Shown here: positions 33,777-42,089 of the stretch, piece after piece
Numbering within the stretch: position 1 is the stretch's first letter
Layout of the letters: the number at the start of each line of letters is the position of its first letter
Assembly (NCBI RefSeq): GCF_943181405.1
Contig: NZ_CALPBY010000004.1
Coordinates: 372,001-436,000, forward strand
Length of the DNA: 64,000 nt
Direction: 5' to 3'
From: Cellulosimicrobium sp. Marseille-Q4280
GTDB taxonomy: Bacteria > Actinomycetota > Actinomycetes > Actinomycetales > Cellulomonadaceae
Notes under the pieces: model-generated
The model's database searches: none
The model's input: only the letters and a program-made list of their open reading frames with translations
Told to the model about the DNA's origin: nothing
Translations under genes and position numbers: made by a program

Positions 33777-34580
33777 ATGGCGGACGGGGACGCCCTGCTC
33801 GTCGCGCTCGACGTCGACGGCACGCTCATGTCGTACGACCAGGAGATGTCGGACGACGTGCGCGACGTCGTCGCGGACCTGCGCGCCGCGGGTCACCACG
33901 TGGTCCTCGCGTCGGGGCGGTCCCTCGTCGCCATGACGCCCGTCGCGGAGGTCCTCGGGATCGACAGCGGCTGGCTCGTCGCGTCGAACGGGTCGGTGAC
34001 GGCGCGGCTCGACCCCGAGCAGGCCGAGGGGTACGTCCTGCAGGACGTCGTGACGTTCGACCCCGGACCGGCGCTGCGTCTCCTGCGCGAGCACCTGCCG
34101 AACGCCCGGTACGCGGTCGAGGACATCGGTGTCGGGTTCCGCATGAACGAGCTCTTCCCCGACGGGGAGCTCGACGGGGTGCACCGCGTCGTCGACTTCG
34201 ACGAGCTGTGGTCGGGGGAGGTGACGCGCGTCGTCGTGCGCGCGCCGGAGTCCACGAGCGAGGACTTCCACGAGCTCGTCGAGCGGCTCGGCCTCGAGGA
34301 CGTCACCTACGCCGTCGGCTGGACCGCGTGGATGGACCTCGCCCCCCTCGGCGTCACGAAGGCGACCGCGCTGGAGCAGGTGCGGCGGGCGCTGCACGTC
34401 CAGCCGCACCGCACGGTCGCGATCGGTGACGGCCGCAACGACGTCGACATGCTGCGCTGGGCGGCGCGCGGCGTCGCCATGGGCCATGCGGACGACGTCG
34501 TGCAGGCGGCCGCCGACGAGGTGACCGGGTCGATCGCCGACGACGGCGCCGTCCAGCTCCTGCGCACCCTCCTGCCCTGA
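33777..34580 (+). CDS. Cof-type HAD family hydrolase
   Basis: A 267-residue HAD phosphatase of the Cof/IIB subclass. Motif I is VALDVDGTLMSYD near residue 10, motif II LASGRSLVAM near 45, the Lys of motif III is in GVTKATALEQV near 200, and motif IV is AIGDGRNDVDMLRWA near 220. The C2B cap lies between motifs II and III. It acts on a sugar phosphate, flavin or pyridoxal-type substrate; none is provable. The start is two bases after the serS stop, so it is probably translated from the same mRNA. It is followed by a five-unit terminator-like repeat array. Confidence 0.88.
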   Translation: MADGDALLVALDVDGTLMSYDQEMSDDVRDVVADLRAAGHHVVLASGRSLVAMTPVAEVLGIDSGWLVASNGSVTARLDPEQAEGYVLQDVVTFDPGPALRLLREHLPNARYAVEDIGVGFRMNELFPDGELDGVHRVVDFDELWSGEVTRVVVRAPESTSEDFHELVERLGLEDVTYAVGWTAWMDLAPLGVTKATALEQVRRALHVQPHRTVAIGDGRNDVDMLRWAARGVAMGHADDVVQAAADEVTGSIADDGAVQLLRTLLP

Positions 34581-34582
34581 CC

Positions 34583-34707
34583 GCGAGGTAGTACCCCGGT
34601 CGCGCGAGGTGGTACGCGGGTTGCGCGAGGTAGCACCCCGGTCGCGCGAGGTAGTACGCGGGTTGCGCGAGGTAGTACGCGGGTTGCGACAGCGGTACTC
34701 CCTCGGC
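34583..34707 (+). repeat. five tandem 21-bp GCGAGGTAGTAC units with one inverted arm
   Basis: Units start at 34583, 34604, 34625, 34646 and 34667, exactly 21 bp apart, each GCGAGGTAGTACC or GCGAGGTAGTACG with a tail alternating between CCGGTC and CGGGTT. Unit 2 has GTGGTAC and unit 3 GTAGCAC. One facing arm GCGGTACTCCCTCGGC lies at 34692-34707. Each unit could pair with that arm except at one constant mismatch (T of GGTAG against C). It follows the HAD stop by two bases and precedes the GNAT promoter. Probable terminator. Confidence 0.85.
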
Positions 34708-34724
34708 CGGTATCGTCGGCGCTC

Positions 34725-35204
34725 GTGGACGCCGCAGCCGACCCAGCCGCAGCCGAGCCGACGGGCGCCGACGCGACGGCCGTCCGGGTCCGAGGTGCCC
34801 GGCCCGACGACGCCGCGGCGGTCTGGCCGCTCGTCCAGGAGCTCGCGACGTCGTACGTCCCGGAGCGCGCAGCGTTCGACGCGTCGTTCCCCGCCCTGCT
34901 CGCCGCACCGGACGCGTTCGCCGTGGTGGCGGAGGCGGGCGACGCCCTCGTCGGCTACCTCGTGGCGCACCGCCACGGGACCCTCTACGCCAACGCCCCG
35001 GTGGTGTGGGTCGGGGAGGTCGTGGTCGACGCCGCAGCCCGACGCCGTGGGGTCGGCCGGCTCCTGCTCGGCGCGGCCGAGGAGTGGGCGTCCGGGTCCG
35101 GGGCCGCCTACGTGTCGCTCGCGACGCGCCGGGCCGCGGACTTCTACACCGCGCTCGGCTACGAGGCGTCCGCGACGTTCTTCCGCAAGCAGCTCGGAGC
35201 GTGA
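34725..35204 (+). CDS. GNAT family N-acetyltransferase
   Basis: A 159-residue acyl-CoA-dependent acetyltransferase. After a 22-residue Ala-rich leader, the GNAT fold begins VRVRGARPDDAAAVWPLVQE. The acetyl-CoA-binding motif A is VVVDAAARRRGVGRLLLGAA near 105, of the (R/Q)xxGx(G/A) type. Motif B is DFYTALGYEASATFF near 140. The acceptor is unknown. The GTG start has TATCGT eight bases upstream (leaderless) in the end of the preceding repeat array. Confidence 0.88.
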   Translation: MDAAADPAAAEPTGADATAVRVRGARPDDAAAVWPLVQELATSYVPERAAFDASFPALLAAPDAFAVVAEAGDALVGYLVAHRHGTLYANAPVVWVGEVVVDAAARRRGVGRLLLGAAEEWASGSGAAYVSLATRRAADFYTALGYEASATFFRKQLGA

Positions 35205-35248
35205 ACGACACAGGTCCCGACGGCCGACGGCCGACGGGCGCCCGGAGC

Positions 35249-35434
35249 GCGAAGTAGTACCGCTGTCCGCGAGGTAGTACCGCGGTCCTCCCCGGTACTT
35301 CCCCTCGGTAGACCGCGGTACTACTTCGGCCCACCCGGGTGCCACCTCGCGGACCGTTGTACTACTTCGCCGAACTGCGGTACTACTTCGCCGAGCTGCG
35401 GTACTGCTTCAGTCGCCTGCGGTACTGCTTCGCG
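35249..35434. repeat. facing arrays of CGAAGTAGTACC elements between the convergent GNAT and map genes
   Basis: Two forward arms (GCGAAGTAGTACCGC at 35249, GCGAGGTAGTACCGC at 35269) face about seven reverse arms, among them GCGGTACTACTTCGG (around 35315), GGGTGCCACCTCGCGG (35337), TACTACTTCGCCG (35359 and 35381) and GCGGTACTGCTTC (35398, 35419). Read from map the repeats are also CGAAGTAGTACCGC in sense orientation. It thus looks like a terminator array for both convergent genes. The map stop codon touches the last arm. Confidence 0.82.
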
Positions 35435-36226
35435 TCAGTCGCGCGGCTCGCGCGCGGTCAGGATGATCGGGCCGTCCGGGGTGATCGCGACGGTGTGCTC
35501 GCTGTGCGCGCCGCGCGAGCCGTCGGCCGAGCGCAGGGTCCAGCCGTCGGGGTCGGTGTAGATCTCGTCGGTCGTCTCGAGGAACCACGGCTCGATCGCG
35601 ACGACCAGGCCCGGCTTGAGCGGGAACCCGCGCTTGCGGCGCCCGTCGTTCGGGATGTGCGGCTCGCCGTGCATCGTGCGCCCGACGCCGTGCCCGCCGA
35701 AGTCGGTGTTCACCGAGTACCCGGCCGCGTGCGCGACGTCCGCGATCGCCGCGGAGATGTCACCGACCTTCTTGCCCACCTGCGCGGCCGCGATCCCGGC
35801 CTCGAGCGCGCGCTCCGTCGTCTGGACGAGCTTCGCGTCCGCCTCGCCGAGCGCCCCGGCGCGCGGCGTCCCGACGACGAACGAGACAGCCGAGTCCGAC
35901 ACCCAGCCGTCGACCGAGGCGGCGAAGTCGATGCTCAGCAGGTCGCCGTCGCGCAGCGCGTAGTCGTGGGGGAGCCCGTGCAGCACGGCGTCGTTGACGG
36001 AGGTGCACAGCACCTTCCCGAACGGGCTCGCGCCGAACGACGGGTGGTAGTCGATGTAGCACGACTCGGCGCCGCGCTCGCGGATCATGCGGTGCGCGAC
36101 CTCGTCGAGCTCGAGCAGGTTCGTCCCGACCTTCGCCGCGGCGCGGACGGTGGTGAGGACGTCGGCGACGAACCGTCCGGCGGGTCGCATCTGCTCGATC
36201 TCGCGCGGCGTCCTCAGCTCGATCAT
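35435..36226 (-). CDS. map: type I methionyl aminopeptidase
   Basis: A 263-residue MetAP type Ia enzyme that removes the initiator Met. Metal ligands are visible in sequence order: SIDFAASVDGWVSDSA (Asp near 96 and Asp near 107), GHGVGRTMHGEPHI (His near 169 and His near 176), VAIEPWF (Glu near 203) and AHSEHTVAI (Glu near 234). It has no N-terminal zinc-finger extension. The ATG at 36224-36226 has GGAAGGA upstream. It stands alone, separated from ribosomal genes that often accompany map. Confidence 0.95.
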   Translation of the reverse strand: MIELRTPREIEQMRPAGRFVADVLTTVRAAAKVGTNLLELDEVAHRMIRERGAESCYIDYHPSFGASPFGKVLCTSVNDAVLHGLPHDYALRDGDLLSIDFAASVDGWVSDSAVSFVVGTPRAGALGEADAKLVQTTERALEAGIAAAQVGKKVGDISAAIADVAHAAGYSVNTDFGGHGVGRTMHGEPHIPNDGRRKRGFPLKPGLVVAIEPWFLETTDEIYTDPDGWTLRSADGSRGAHSEHTVAITPDGPIILTAREPRD

Positions 36227-36399
36227 CGGTGTCCTTCCGGGGCAGGGTGCGGTCGTGGGTGCACGACCGCGGTCCACGATATCGGGACGGTGCCCTGCGC
36301 GGTCCCGGGGGGTGGGCCGGCCGCCGCGGGGGCCGGAGCCCGGCTGTCCGTGCGCGCGGATGTCGCGTGCCGTGCCCGCACGGGGGAGAATCACCCCTC

Positions 36400-37425
36400 G
36401 TGGCTGGCATCGACGACGTCGCGAGGGCCGCCGGGGTGTCCACGGCGACGGTCTCGCGCGCCCTGCGCGGCCTGCCGAACGTGTCGGAGTCGACCCGTCG
36501 GCGGGTCCACGCGGAGGCGGCGCGGCTCGGCTACGTCCCCACGCCGTCGGCGTCGTCGCTCGCGACCGGGCGCACGCGGACGATCGGCCTGCTCACGCCG
36601 TGGGTGAGCCGCTGGTTCTTCGCGAACGTCATCGAGGGGGCCGAGCGCGCGCTGCGCGACGTCGGCTACGACGTGCTGCTGCACACCTTCGTCGTGCGCC
36701 GGGACGAGGAGCGGCGCCGCGTCGACCCGAGCGTCCTGCGGCACCGGGTGGACGGCACGCTCGTCGTGGGCCTGCCGCTCGACGACGACGAGGTGCTCGC
36801 GCTCGTGGGCCTCGACCGCCCGCTCGCCTTCGTCGGGTCCGGTCCGGTGGACCAGGTGACGGTGCGGCTCGACGACGTCGCCACGGGCCACGCCGCGACC
36901 CGGCACCTGCTCGACCTGGGTCACCGCGTCGTCGGGCACGTGACGGGGACCCCCGACCTGGTGTCGTCGTGGTCGCCTCCGTCCGAGCGGTCGCAGGGCT
37001 ACGCGCGGGCGCTCCGGGAGGCGGGGGTCGTGCACGACCCGGACCTCGAGGTGAACGGCGACTTCGACGTGCAGGGCGGTCGCGTGTCGACGGCGGACCT
37101 GCTGCGTCGTCGACCGGACGTCACGGGCATCTTCGCCGCCTCGGACGAGATGGCGATGGGCGCGCTGCTCGCAGCGCGCGACCTGGGCCTGCGGGTGCCC
37201 GAGGACCTCTCGGTCATCGGGGTCGACGGCCACGACCTGGGGGAGGTGGCGGGGCTGACGACGATCGCCCAGGACGCCTACCAGCAGGGCGCCGACGCGG
37301 CGACGCTCCTGCTCGAGATGATCAACGGCGCGCCGGTGCCCGCGAGCCTCACCTACCCGACGGAGCTCGTCCGGCGGGGCTCGACAGCGCAGCCGCGGTC
37401 CGGTCCTCCGCCCCACGCGTCCTGA
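36400..37425 (+). CDS. LacI family transcriptional regulator
   Basis: A 341-residue repressor. The LacI helix-turn-helix and hinge are at residues 2-56 (AGIDDVARAAGVSTATVSRA, then RVHAEAARLGYVP). The periplasmic-binding-protein-like effector domain follows, with DGTLVVGLPLDDDEVLALV and SVIGVDGHDLGEVAGLTTI. The GTG at 36400 is the start that places the HTH at residue 2. The gene is immediately upstream of the sugar ABC operon on the same strand, and the LacI-type operator at 37561-37574 lies in front of that operon, so it is the likely local regulator. Sugar ligand unknown; alpha-glucosides are plausible from the transporter type. Confidence 0.9.
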   Translation: MAGIDDVARAAGVSTATVSRALRGLPNVSESTRRRVHAEAARLGYVPTPSASSLATGRTRTIGLLTPWVSRWFFANVIEGAERALRDVGYDVLLHTFVVRRDEERRRVDPSVLRHRVDGTLVVGLPLDDDEVLALVGLDRPLAFVGSGPVDQVTVRLDDVATGHAATRHLLDLGHRVVGHVTGTPDLVSSWSPPSERSQGYARALREAGVVHDPDLEVNGDFDVQGGRVSTADLLRRRPDVTGIFAASDEMAMGALLAARDLGLRVPEDLSVIGVDGHDLGEVAGLTTIAQDAYQQGADAATLLLEMINGAPVPASLTYPTELVRRGSTAQPRSGPPPHAS

Positions 37426-37560
37426 CGGCGCGCTCCGGCGCGCACCTCCCCGCGGGGTGTGGGAGCGTGGCCACCGCAGGGCTGTGCCGTCGACGCCTCC
37501 GCCGCTCCCGTGACGGAATCGTTACCCAAAGGCCGCCGCCCTGTGCTTGCAGAACGCCGA

Positions 37561-37574
37561 TGTAAACGCTTGCA
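37561..37574. promoter_or_regulatory. LacI-type operator in front of the sugar ABC operon
   Basis: TGTAAACGCTTGCA fits the LacI/GalR-family dyad TGNAANCGNTTNCA, with a central CG. It is about 106 bp upstream of the binding-protein gene start and follows a -35-like TTGCAG (37547-37552). A weaker related half-site GGAATCGTTACC is at 37515-37526. A bound repressor would occlude the promoter. Confidence 0.75.
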
Positions 37575-37679
37575 TGGATCTCGGGCGAGAGCGCACCCGC
37601 GCTCGCGACGTCGCGACGCGCCAGACCGGACCGGTCGGCGCGTGCTGCGTCAGCACTCACGACGAGGTGGAGGCTTGAC

Positions 37680-39077
37680 ATGACCAGGAGCACGATGTCC
37701 CGCGCCGGGCGCCGGCGCGCGATGGCCGTGGCGGCGGGCGGGGCGAGCCTCGCGCTCGTCCTCGCCGCGTGCGGCGGTGGCGGCGACGGGGGAGACGGCG
37801 GCGGCGAGGGCGAAGCCGAGGCGGCCGAGATCGACTGCGCGCCCTACGAGGAGTTCGGCGACCTGGAGGGCACCGAGGTGTCGGTATACACCTCGATCGT
37901 GGAGCCCGAGCAGGAGACGCAGGAGGCGTCCTACGACCCGTTCGAGGAGTGCACGGGCGTCACGGTGAAGTACGAGGGATCGCGCGAGTTCGAGGCGCAG
38001 CTCCTCGTCCGCATCCAGGCCGGCAACGCTCCGGACATCGCGTACCTGCCGCAGCCGGGCCTGCTCAACACGATCGTCAACGACTTCCCCGGGGAGATCG
38101 TCGCTGCTCCGGAGGGAACCGTCGCGAACGTCGACGAGTTCTTCAGCGAGTCGTGGAAGGAGTACGGGACCGTCGACGGCACGTTCTACTCCGCGCCGCT
38201 CGGCTCGAACGTCAAGTCCTACGTCTGGTACTCGCCCTCGATGTTCGAGGACGCCGGCTACGAGGTCCCCACCACGTGGACCGAGATGATGGACCTCAGC
38301 GACCAGATCGTCGAGGACGGCGCCATGCCGTGGTGCGCGGGCGTCGAGTCCGGTGACGCCACCGGCTGGCCCGCCACGGACTGGATCGAGGACGTCGTGC
38401 TGCGCACGGCGGGGCCCGAGGTCTACGACCAGTGGGTCACCCACGAGATCCCGTTCAACGACCCGCAGATCGTCGAGGCGTTCGACACCGCGGGCGAGAT
38501 CCTCAAGGACCCGGCGATGGTCAACGCGGGCCTGGGCGGCGTGGACTCCATCGCGACCACGACGTGGACCGACGCGGGCTACCCGATCCTCGACGGCACC
38601 TGCTGGCTGCACCGCGCCGCGAACTTCTACCAGACGCAGTGGCCCGAGGGCACGGAGGTCGCCGAGGACGGCGACGTCTACGCCTTCTACCTGCCGACCG
38701 ACCAGACCGACATCAAGCCGGTCCTCGGCGGCGGCGAGTTCGTCGCGGCCTTCGACGACCGCCCCGAGGTCCAGGCCTTCCAGACCTACCTGTCCTCGGC
38801 GGACTGGGCGAACACCAAGGCGACCACGACCCCCATGGGTGGCTGGGTCAGCGCGAACAACGGCCTCGACCCGGAGAACCTCGCCACGGACTTCGACAAG
38901 CTGTCCGCGGAGATCCTCGCTGACCCCGACGCGGTCATCCGCTTCGACGGGTCGGACCTCATGCCGGGCGAGGTGGGCGCCGGGACGTTCTGGACCGGGA
39001 TGGTCAACTGGTTCACCGGGTCCGACACGCAGGAGGTCGTCGACACGATCGAGGCGTCCTGGCCGGCCTCGTCCTGA
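37680..39077 (+). CDS. sugar ABC transporter substrate-binding lipoprotein
   Basis: A 465-residue group I (MalE/AglE-like) sugar binding lipoprotein. The signal AVAAGGASLALVLAACGGGG ends at a lipobox Cys near residue 34, followed by a Gly/Asp/Glu spacer. The binding lobe starts at GTEVSVYTSIVEPEQETQEA, near 66. Aromatic residues for sugar stacking are plentiful (YVWYSPSMF, WCAGVES, GDATGWPATDWIED). The ATG has GAGGTGGAGG nine bases upstream. It is first in an operon with two permeases and the LacI gene upstream. Similarity in architecture to alpha-glucoside importers (aglEFG) suggests an oligosaccharide such as trehalose or maltose-like sugars. Confidence 0.9.
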   Translation: MTRSTMSRAGRRRAMAVAAGGASLALVLAACGGGGDGGDGGGEGEAEAAEIDCAPYEEFGDLEGTEVSVYTSIVEPEQETQEASYDPFEECTGVTVKYEGSREFEAQLLVRIQAGNAPDIAYLPQPGLLNTIVNDFPGEIVAAPEGTVANVDEFFSESWKEYGTVDGTFYSAPLGSNVKSYVWYSPSMFEDAGYEVPTTWTEMMDLSDQIVEDGAMPWCAGVESGDATGWPATDWIEDVVLRTAGPEVYDQWVTHEIPFNDPQIVEAFDTAGEILKDPAMVNAGLGGVDSIATTTWTDAGYPILDGTCWLHRAANFYQTQWPEGTEVAEDGDVYAFYLPTDQTDIKPVLGGGEFVAAFDDRPEVQAFQTYLSSADWANTKATTTPMGGWVSANNGLDPENLATDFDKLSAEILADPDAVIRFDGSDLMPGEVGAGTFWTGMVNWFTGSDTQEVVDTIEASWPASS

Positions 39078-39109
39078 CGACGCCGCGCGCGCCGAGAGCA
39101 TGACCGGAC

Positions 39110-39139
39110 GGGGGGTCCGCCGAGACCGGCGGACCCCCC
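39110..39139 (+). terminator. 12-bp hairpin between binding-protein and permease genes
   Basis: GGGGGGTCCGCC (39110-39121) pairs perfectly with GGCGGACCCCCC (39128-39139), loop GAGACC. It lies 33 bp after the binding-protein stop and inside the operon. It probably stops most transcripts or protects the 3' end, so that the binding protein is made in excess over the permeases. Confidence 0.8.
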
Positions 39140-39205
39140 GCACCGGCTCCACCCGTTGACCGTGCTCGACCCTCAGAGCCGTGGGCGAGCAGACCGGAGG
39201 CCACC

Positions 39206-40195
39206 ATGGACTGGTTGACCGACCCGAGCTCTCCCGTGGAGAAGTTCGGCCTGATGTTCCTGGCGATCGTGCTGTTCGTCGTCGTCATGGGCGCGATCCT
39301 GCTGGCGGTGGACCGGCCCAAGCGGGTACCCCGCTGGGTCGTCGTCCTCGCGTTCGTCGGGCCGGCCGTGATCGGCCTGGCCTGGGGTCTGGTGAGGCCC
39401 GCCATCATCACGGTGTGGAACTCGCTGTTCGACCGCCGGGGCAACGAGTTCGTCGGCCTCGACAACTACGTCACCGCGTTCACGACGGACCAGTTCCAGC
39501 TCGTCCTGCGGAACACCGCGATCTGGGTCGTCGTCGTGCCGCTCCTCTCGACGCTCATCGGCGTCGTCTACGCCGTGCTCGTCGACAGGACGCGGTTCGA
39601 GAAGTTCGCGAAGGCTCTCGTGTTCCTCCCCATGGCGATCTCCATGGTCGGCGCGTCGATCATCTGGGGCTTCGTCTACGAGTTCCGCCCGGACCAGCCC
39701 GGTGTCCAGCAGATCGGTCTGCTCAACCAGGTCATCGTCTGGCTCGGCGGTCAGCCGCAGCAGTTCCTCATCGGTCAGCCGTGGAACACCTTCTTCCTCA
39801 TCGTCGTCATGATCTGGATCCAGACCGGTTTCGCCATGACGGTGCTCTCGGCGGCCATCAAGGCCATCCCTGACGACATCGTCGAGGCGGCCCGCCTCGA
39901 CGGCCTCAAGGGCTGGGGGATGTTCCGCTACATCACGATCCCGAGCGTCCGGCCGGCCCTCGTCGTGGTCCTCACGACGATCGCGATGGCGACGCTCAAG
40001 ATCTTCGACATCGTCCGCACGATGACCGGCGGCCAGTTCGGCACGCAGGTCGTCGCGAACGAGTTCTACACGCAGGCGTTCCGCCAGAACAACCAGGGCC
40101 TGAGCTCGGCGCTCGCGGTGATCCTCTTCATCCTCGTCGTCCCGATCATCGTGTACAACGTCCGTCAGATGCGTCTCGCCGAGGAGATCCGATGA
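39206..40195 (+). CDS. sugar ABC transporter permease (AglF/MalF-like)
   Basis: A 329-residue inner-membrane permease with eight predicted helices. Two hydrophobic segments precede a loop ending NEFVGLDNYVTAFTTDQF, and the coupling-helix signature is EAARLDGLKGWGMFRYITIP near residue 230 (EAA motif). Its N-terminal organisation resembles AglF and GgtC of alpha-glucoside and glucosylglycerol importers. The ATG has GGAGG seven bases upstream. Its stop overlaps the start of the second permease gene (ATGA), so they are made in equal amounts. Confidence 0.92.
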   Translation: MDWLTDPSSPVEKFGLMFLAIVLFVVVMGAILLAVDRPKRVPRWVVVLAFVGPAVIGLAWGLVRPAIITVWNSLFDRRGNEFVGLDNYVTAFTTDQFQLVLRNTAIWVVVVPLLSTLIGVVYAVLVDRTRFEKFAKALVFLPMAISMVGASIIWGFVYEFRPDQPGVQQIGLLNQVIVWLGGQPQQFLIGQPWNTFFLIVVMIWIQTGFAMTVLSAAIKAIPDDIVEAARLDGLKGWGMFRYITIPSVRPALVVVLTTIAMATLKIFDIVRTMTGGQFGTQVVANEFYTQAFRQNNQGLSSALAVILFILVVPIIVYNVRQMRLAEEIR

Positions 40196-41148
40196 CCAGC
40201 ACCCCGATCCCCCCGGTCGCCTCCACGACGGACCTCACCACCGAGGCCGAGCTCGAGGGCCCGCGGGCACCGCGCAAGATCAGCCGGCTCGAGAAGCGTG
40301 CCATCGCGGCGAAGGGCAAGCTCAGCTCGCCCTGGGCGTCGTTCATCGCGATCCTCATCGCCATCCTGTGGACGGTCCCGTCGATCGGCCTCCTCGTGAC
40401 GTCGTTCCGCCCCGAGCTGGACATCCGCCGCAGCGGGTGGTGGACCGTCTTCACGGGGAACGCCGAGTTCACGCTCGACAACTACGACCAGGCCCTCTAC
40501 GGCAGCGGGTCCTCGCTGTCGACGTACTTCGTCAACTCGTTCGTCATCACCCTGCCGGCCGTGTTCATCCCGATCACCATCGCGCTGCTCGCCGCCTACG
40601 CGTTCGCGTGGATCGACTTCCGGGGGCGCGAGATCCTCTTCGTCGCGATCTTCGCCCTGCAGGTCGTCCCGCTCCAGGTGGCGCTCGTCCCCCTGCTGCG
40701 CGACTACGTGAACGTCGGGCTGAACGGCACCTTCTGGACCGTGTGGCTCTCCCACTCGATCTTCGCGCTCCCGCTCGCGATCTTCCTGCTGCACAACTTC
40801 ATGAAGGACATCCCGCGCTCCCTCGTCGAGGCCGCCCGGGTCGACGGTGCGGGGCACGTGAAGATCTTCTTCCAGGTGCTCCTGCCGCTCCTCGTCCCGG
40901 CCATCGCGTCGTTCGCGATCTTCCAGTTCCTGTGGGTCTGGAACGACCTTCTCGTCGGCCTCACGTTCGCGAACACCGAGTCCTACCCGCTGACGGTCCG
41001 CATCGCCGAGATGGCGGGCTCGCGCGGCGGGGACTGGCACATCCTCACGGCCGGCGCGTTCATCTCGATCATCGTGCCGCTGGTCGTCTTCATCGCGCTC
41101 CAGCGGTACTTCGTCCGCGGCCTCCTCGCGGGGTCGGTCAAGGGCTGA
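40192..41148 (+). CDS. sugar ABC transporter permease (AglG/MalG-like)
   Basis: A 318-residue partner permease. After a cytoplasmic leader of about 45 residues, six hydrophobic segments follow. The EAA coupling loop is SLVEAARVDGAGHVKIFFQV near 220. Its start ATG overlaps the stop of the first permease. No ATPase gene follows; the gene for the ATPase is elsewhere, as is common where a shared MsiK-type ATPase serves several sugar importers in Actinobacteria. The next gene, an EamA exporter, has its own promoter. Confidence 0.92.
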   Translation: MTSTPIPPVASTTDLTTEAELEGPRAPRKISRLEKRAIAAKGKLSSPWASFIAILIAILWTVPSIGLLVTSFRPELDIRRSGWWTVFTGNAEFTLDNYDQALYGSGSSLSTYFVNSFVITLPAVFIPITIALLAAYAFAWIDFRGREILFVAIFALQVVPLQVALVPLLRDYVNVGLNGTFWTVWLSHSIFALPLAIFLLHNFMKDIPRSLVEAARVDGAGHVKIFFQVLLPLLVPAIASFAIFQFLWVWNDLLVGLTFANTESYPLTVRIAEMAGSRGGDWHILTAGAFISIIVPLVVFIALQRYFVRGLLAGSVKG

Positions 41149-41219
41149 CCGTCCGGTCCGGCGCGCGGCACCCGCCCGCGCCGGACCGGTGCGGGCGGGT
41201 GGGCGCCTAGAGTCGACGG

Positions 41220-42089
41220 GTGCCCGTCCGTCCTGCCGCCGCGCTCGGGCGGGTGCCCGTGCCCGCCCTCTTCGTCGTCTCGGGGCTGACGCAGTACCTC
41301 GGTGCGGCGATCGCCGTCGGGCTGTTCGCGGTCGCGGGGGCCGTCGAGGTCGGGTGGTTGCGCATCGCGGCGTCCGCCGCGCTCCTGCTCGTCTGGCGGC
41401 GACCGTGGCGCAGCCGGTGGACCCGGCACGACGTCGCGTGGGTCGCGGTCTTCGGCGTCGCCCTCGCGACGATGAACCTTGCGTTCTACGTCGCGATCGA
41501 CCACCTGCCGCTCGGGACGGCGGTCGCGATCGAGTTCTGCGGCCCCGTCGCCGTCGCGGCGGTCACGGGGCGGGGCTGGCGCGAGCGCGGCGCCATCGGG
41601 GTCGCGGCGCTCGGTGTCGTGCTCCTCGCGGGCGTCACCGTCGAGTCGGGGCTGCCGCGCGAGGACGTCGTCGTCGGGCTCGCGGCGATCGGCGTCGCGG
41701 CCGCGTGCTGGGCCGCGTACATCGTCCTGGGCCGGCGGGTGGCGGTCGCCGGGTCGGGCGTGACGTCGCTGTCGGTCGCCATGACGCTCGGCGCGCTCGT
41801 GTTCGCGCCGTTCCTCGCGTCCTCGGCCCTCCCCGTGCTGGCCGACTGGCGGTACGCGCTCGCCGTGGTCGGCATCGCGCTGTTCTCGTCGGTGGTGCCG
41901 TACGCGCTCGAGCAGGTCATCCTCCGGCGTGTCAGCGCCGCGACGTTCTCGGTGCTCCTCGCACTGCTGCCGGCGACCGCCGCCGTGATCGGAGCCGTCG
42001 TCCTGCGGCAGATCCCCACGGCGCCGGAGCTCGTCGGCCTGCTGCTCGTCTCCGGCGCGATCGCGATGACGGCGCGCCGGACGCCCTAG
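41220..42089 (+). CDS. EamA family transporter (DMT superfamily, RhtA-like)
   Basis: A 289-residue protein with ten membrane helices arranged as two EamA repeats. The N-terminal half contains LFAVAGAVEVGWLRIAASAA and LGTAVAIEFCGPVAVAAVTG, and the C-terminal half contains VPYALEQVILRRVSAATFSV and ALLPATAAVIGAVVLRQIP. This subfamily includes threonine/homoserine exporters such as RhtA. The substrate is not proven. The GTG start has TAGAGT six bases upstream (leaderless). Its stop overlaps the convergent stop of the Bpa gene by four bases. Confidence 0.86.
   Translation: MPVRPAAALGRVPVPALFVVSGLTQYLGAAIAVGLFAVAGAVEVGWLRIAASAALLLVWRRPWRSRWTRHDVAWVAVFGVALATMNLAFYVAIDHLPLGTAVAIEFCGPVAVAAVTGRGWRERGAIGVAALGVVLLAGVTVESGLPREDVVVGLAAIGVAAACWAAYIVLGRRVAVAGSGVTSLSVAMTLGALVFAPFLASSALPVLADWRYALAVVGIALFSSVVPYALEQVILRRVSAATFSVLLALLPATAAVIGAVVLRQIPTAPELVGLLLVSGAIAMTARRTP

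Noticed and set aside
34583-34707. The 21-bp tandem array looked like a CRISPR array or plasmid iterons.
   Set aside because: There are no variable spacers, no cas or rep genes, and the same units occur at several gene 3' ends with inverted arms.
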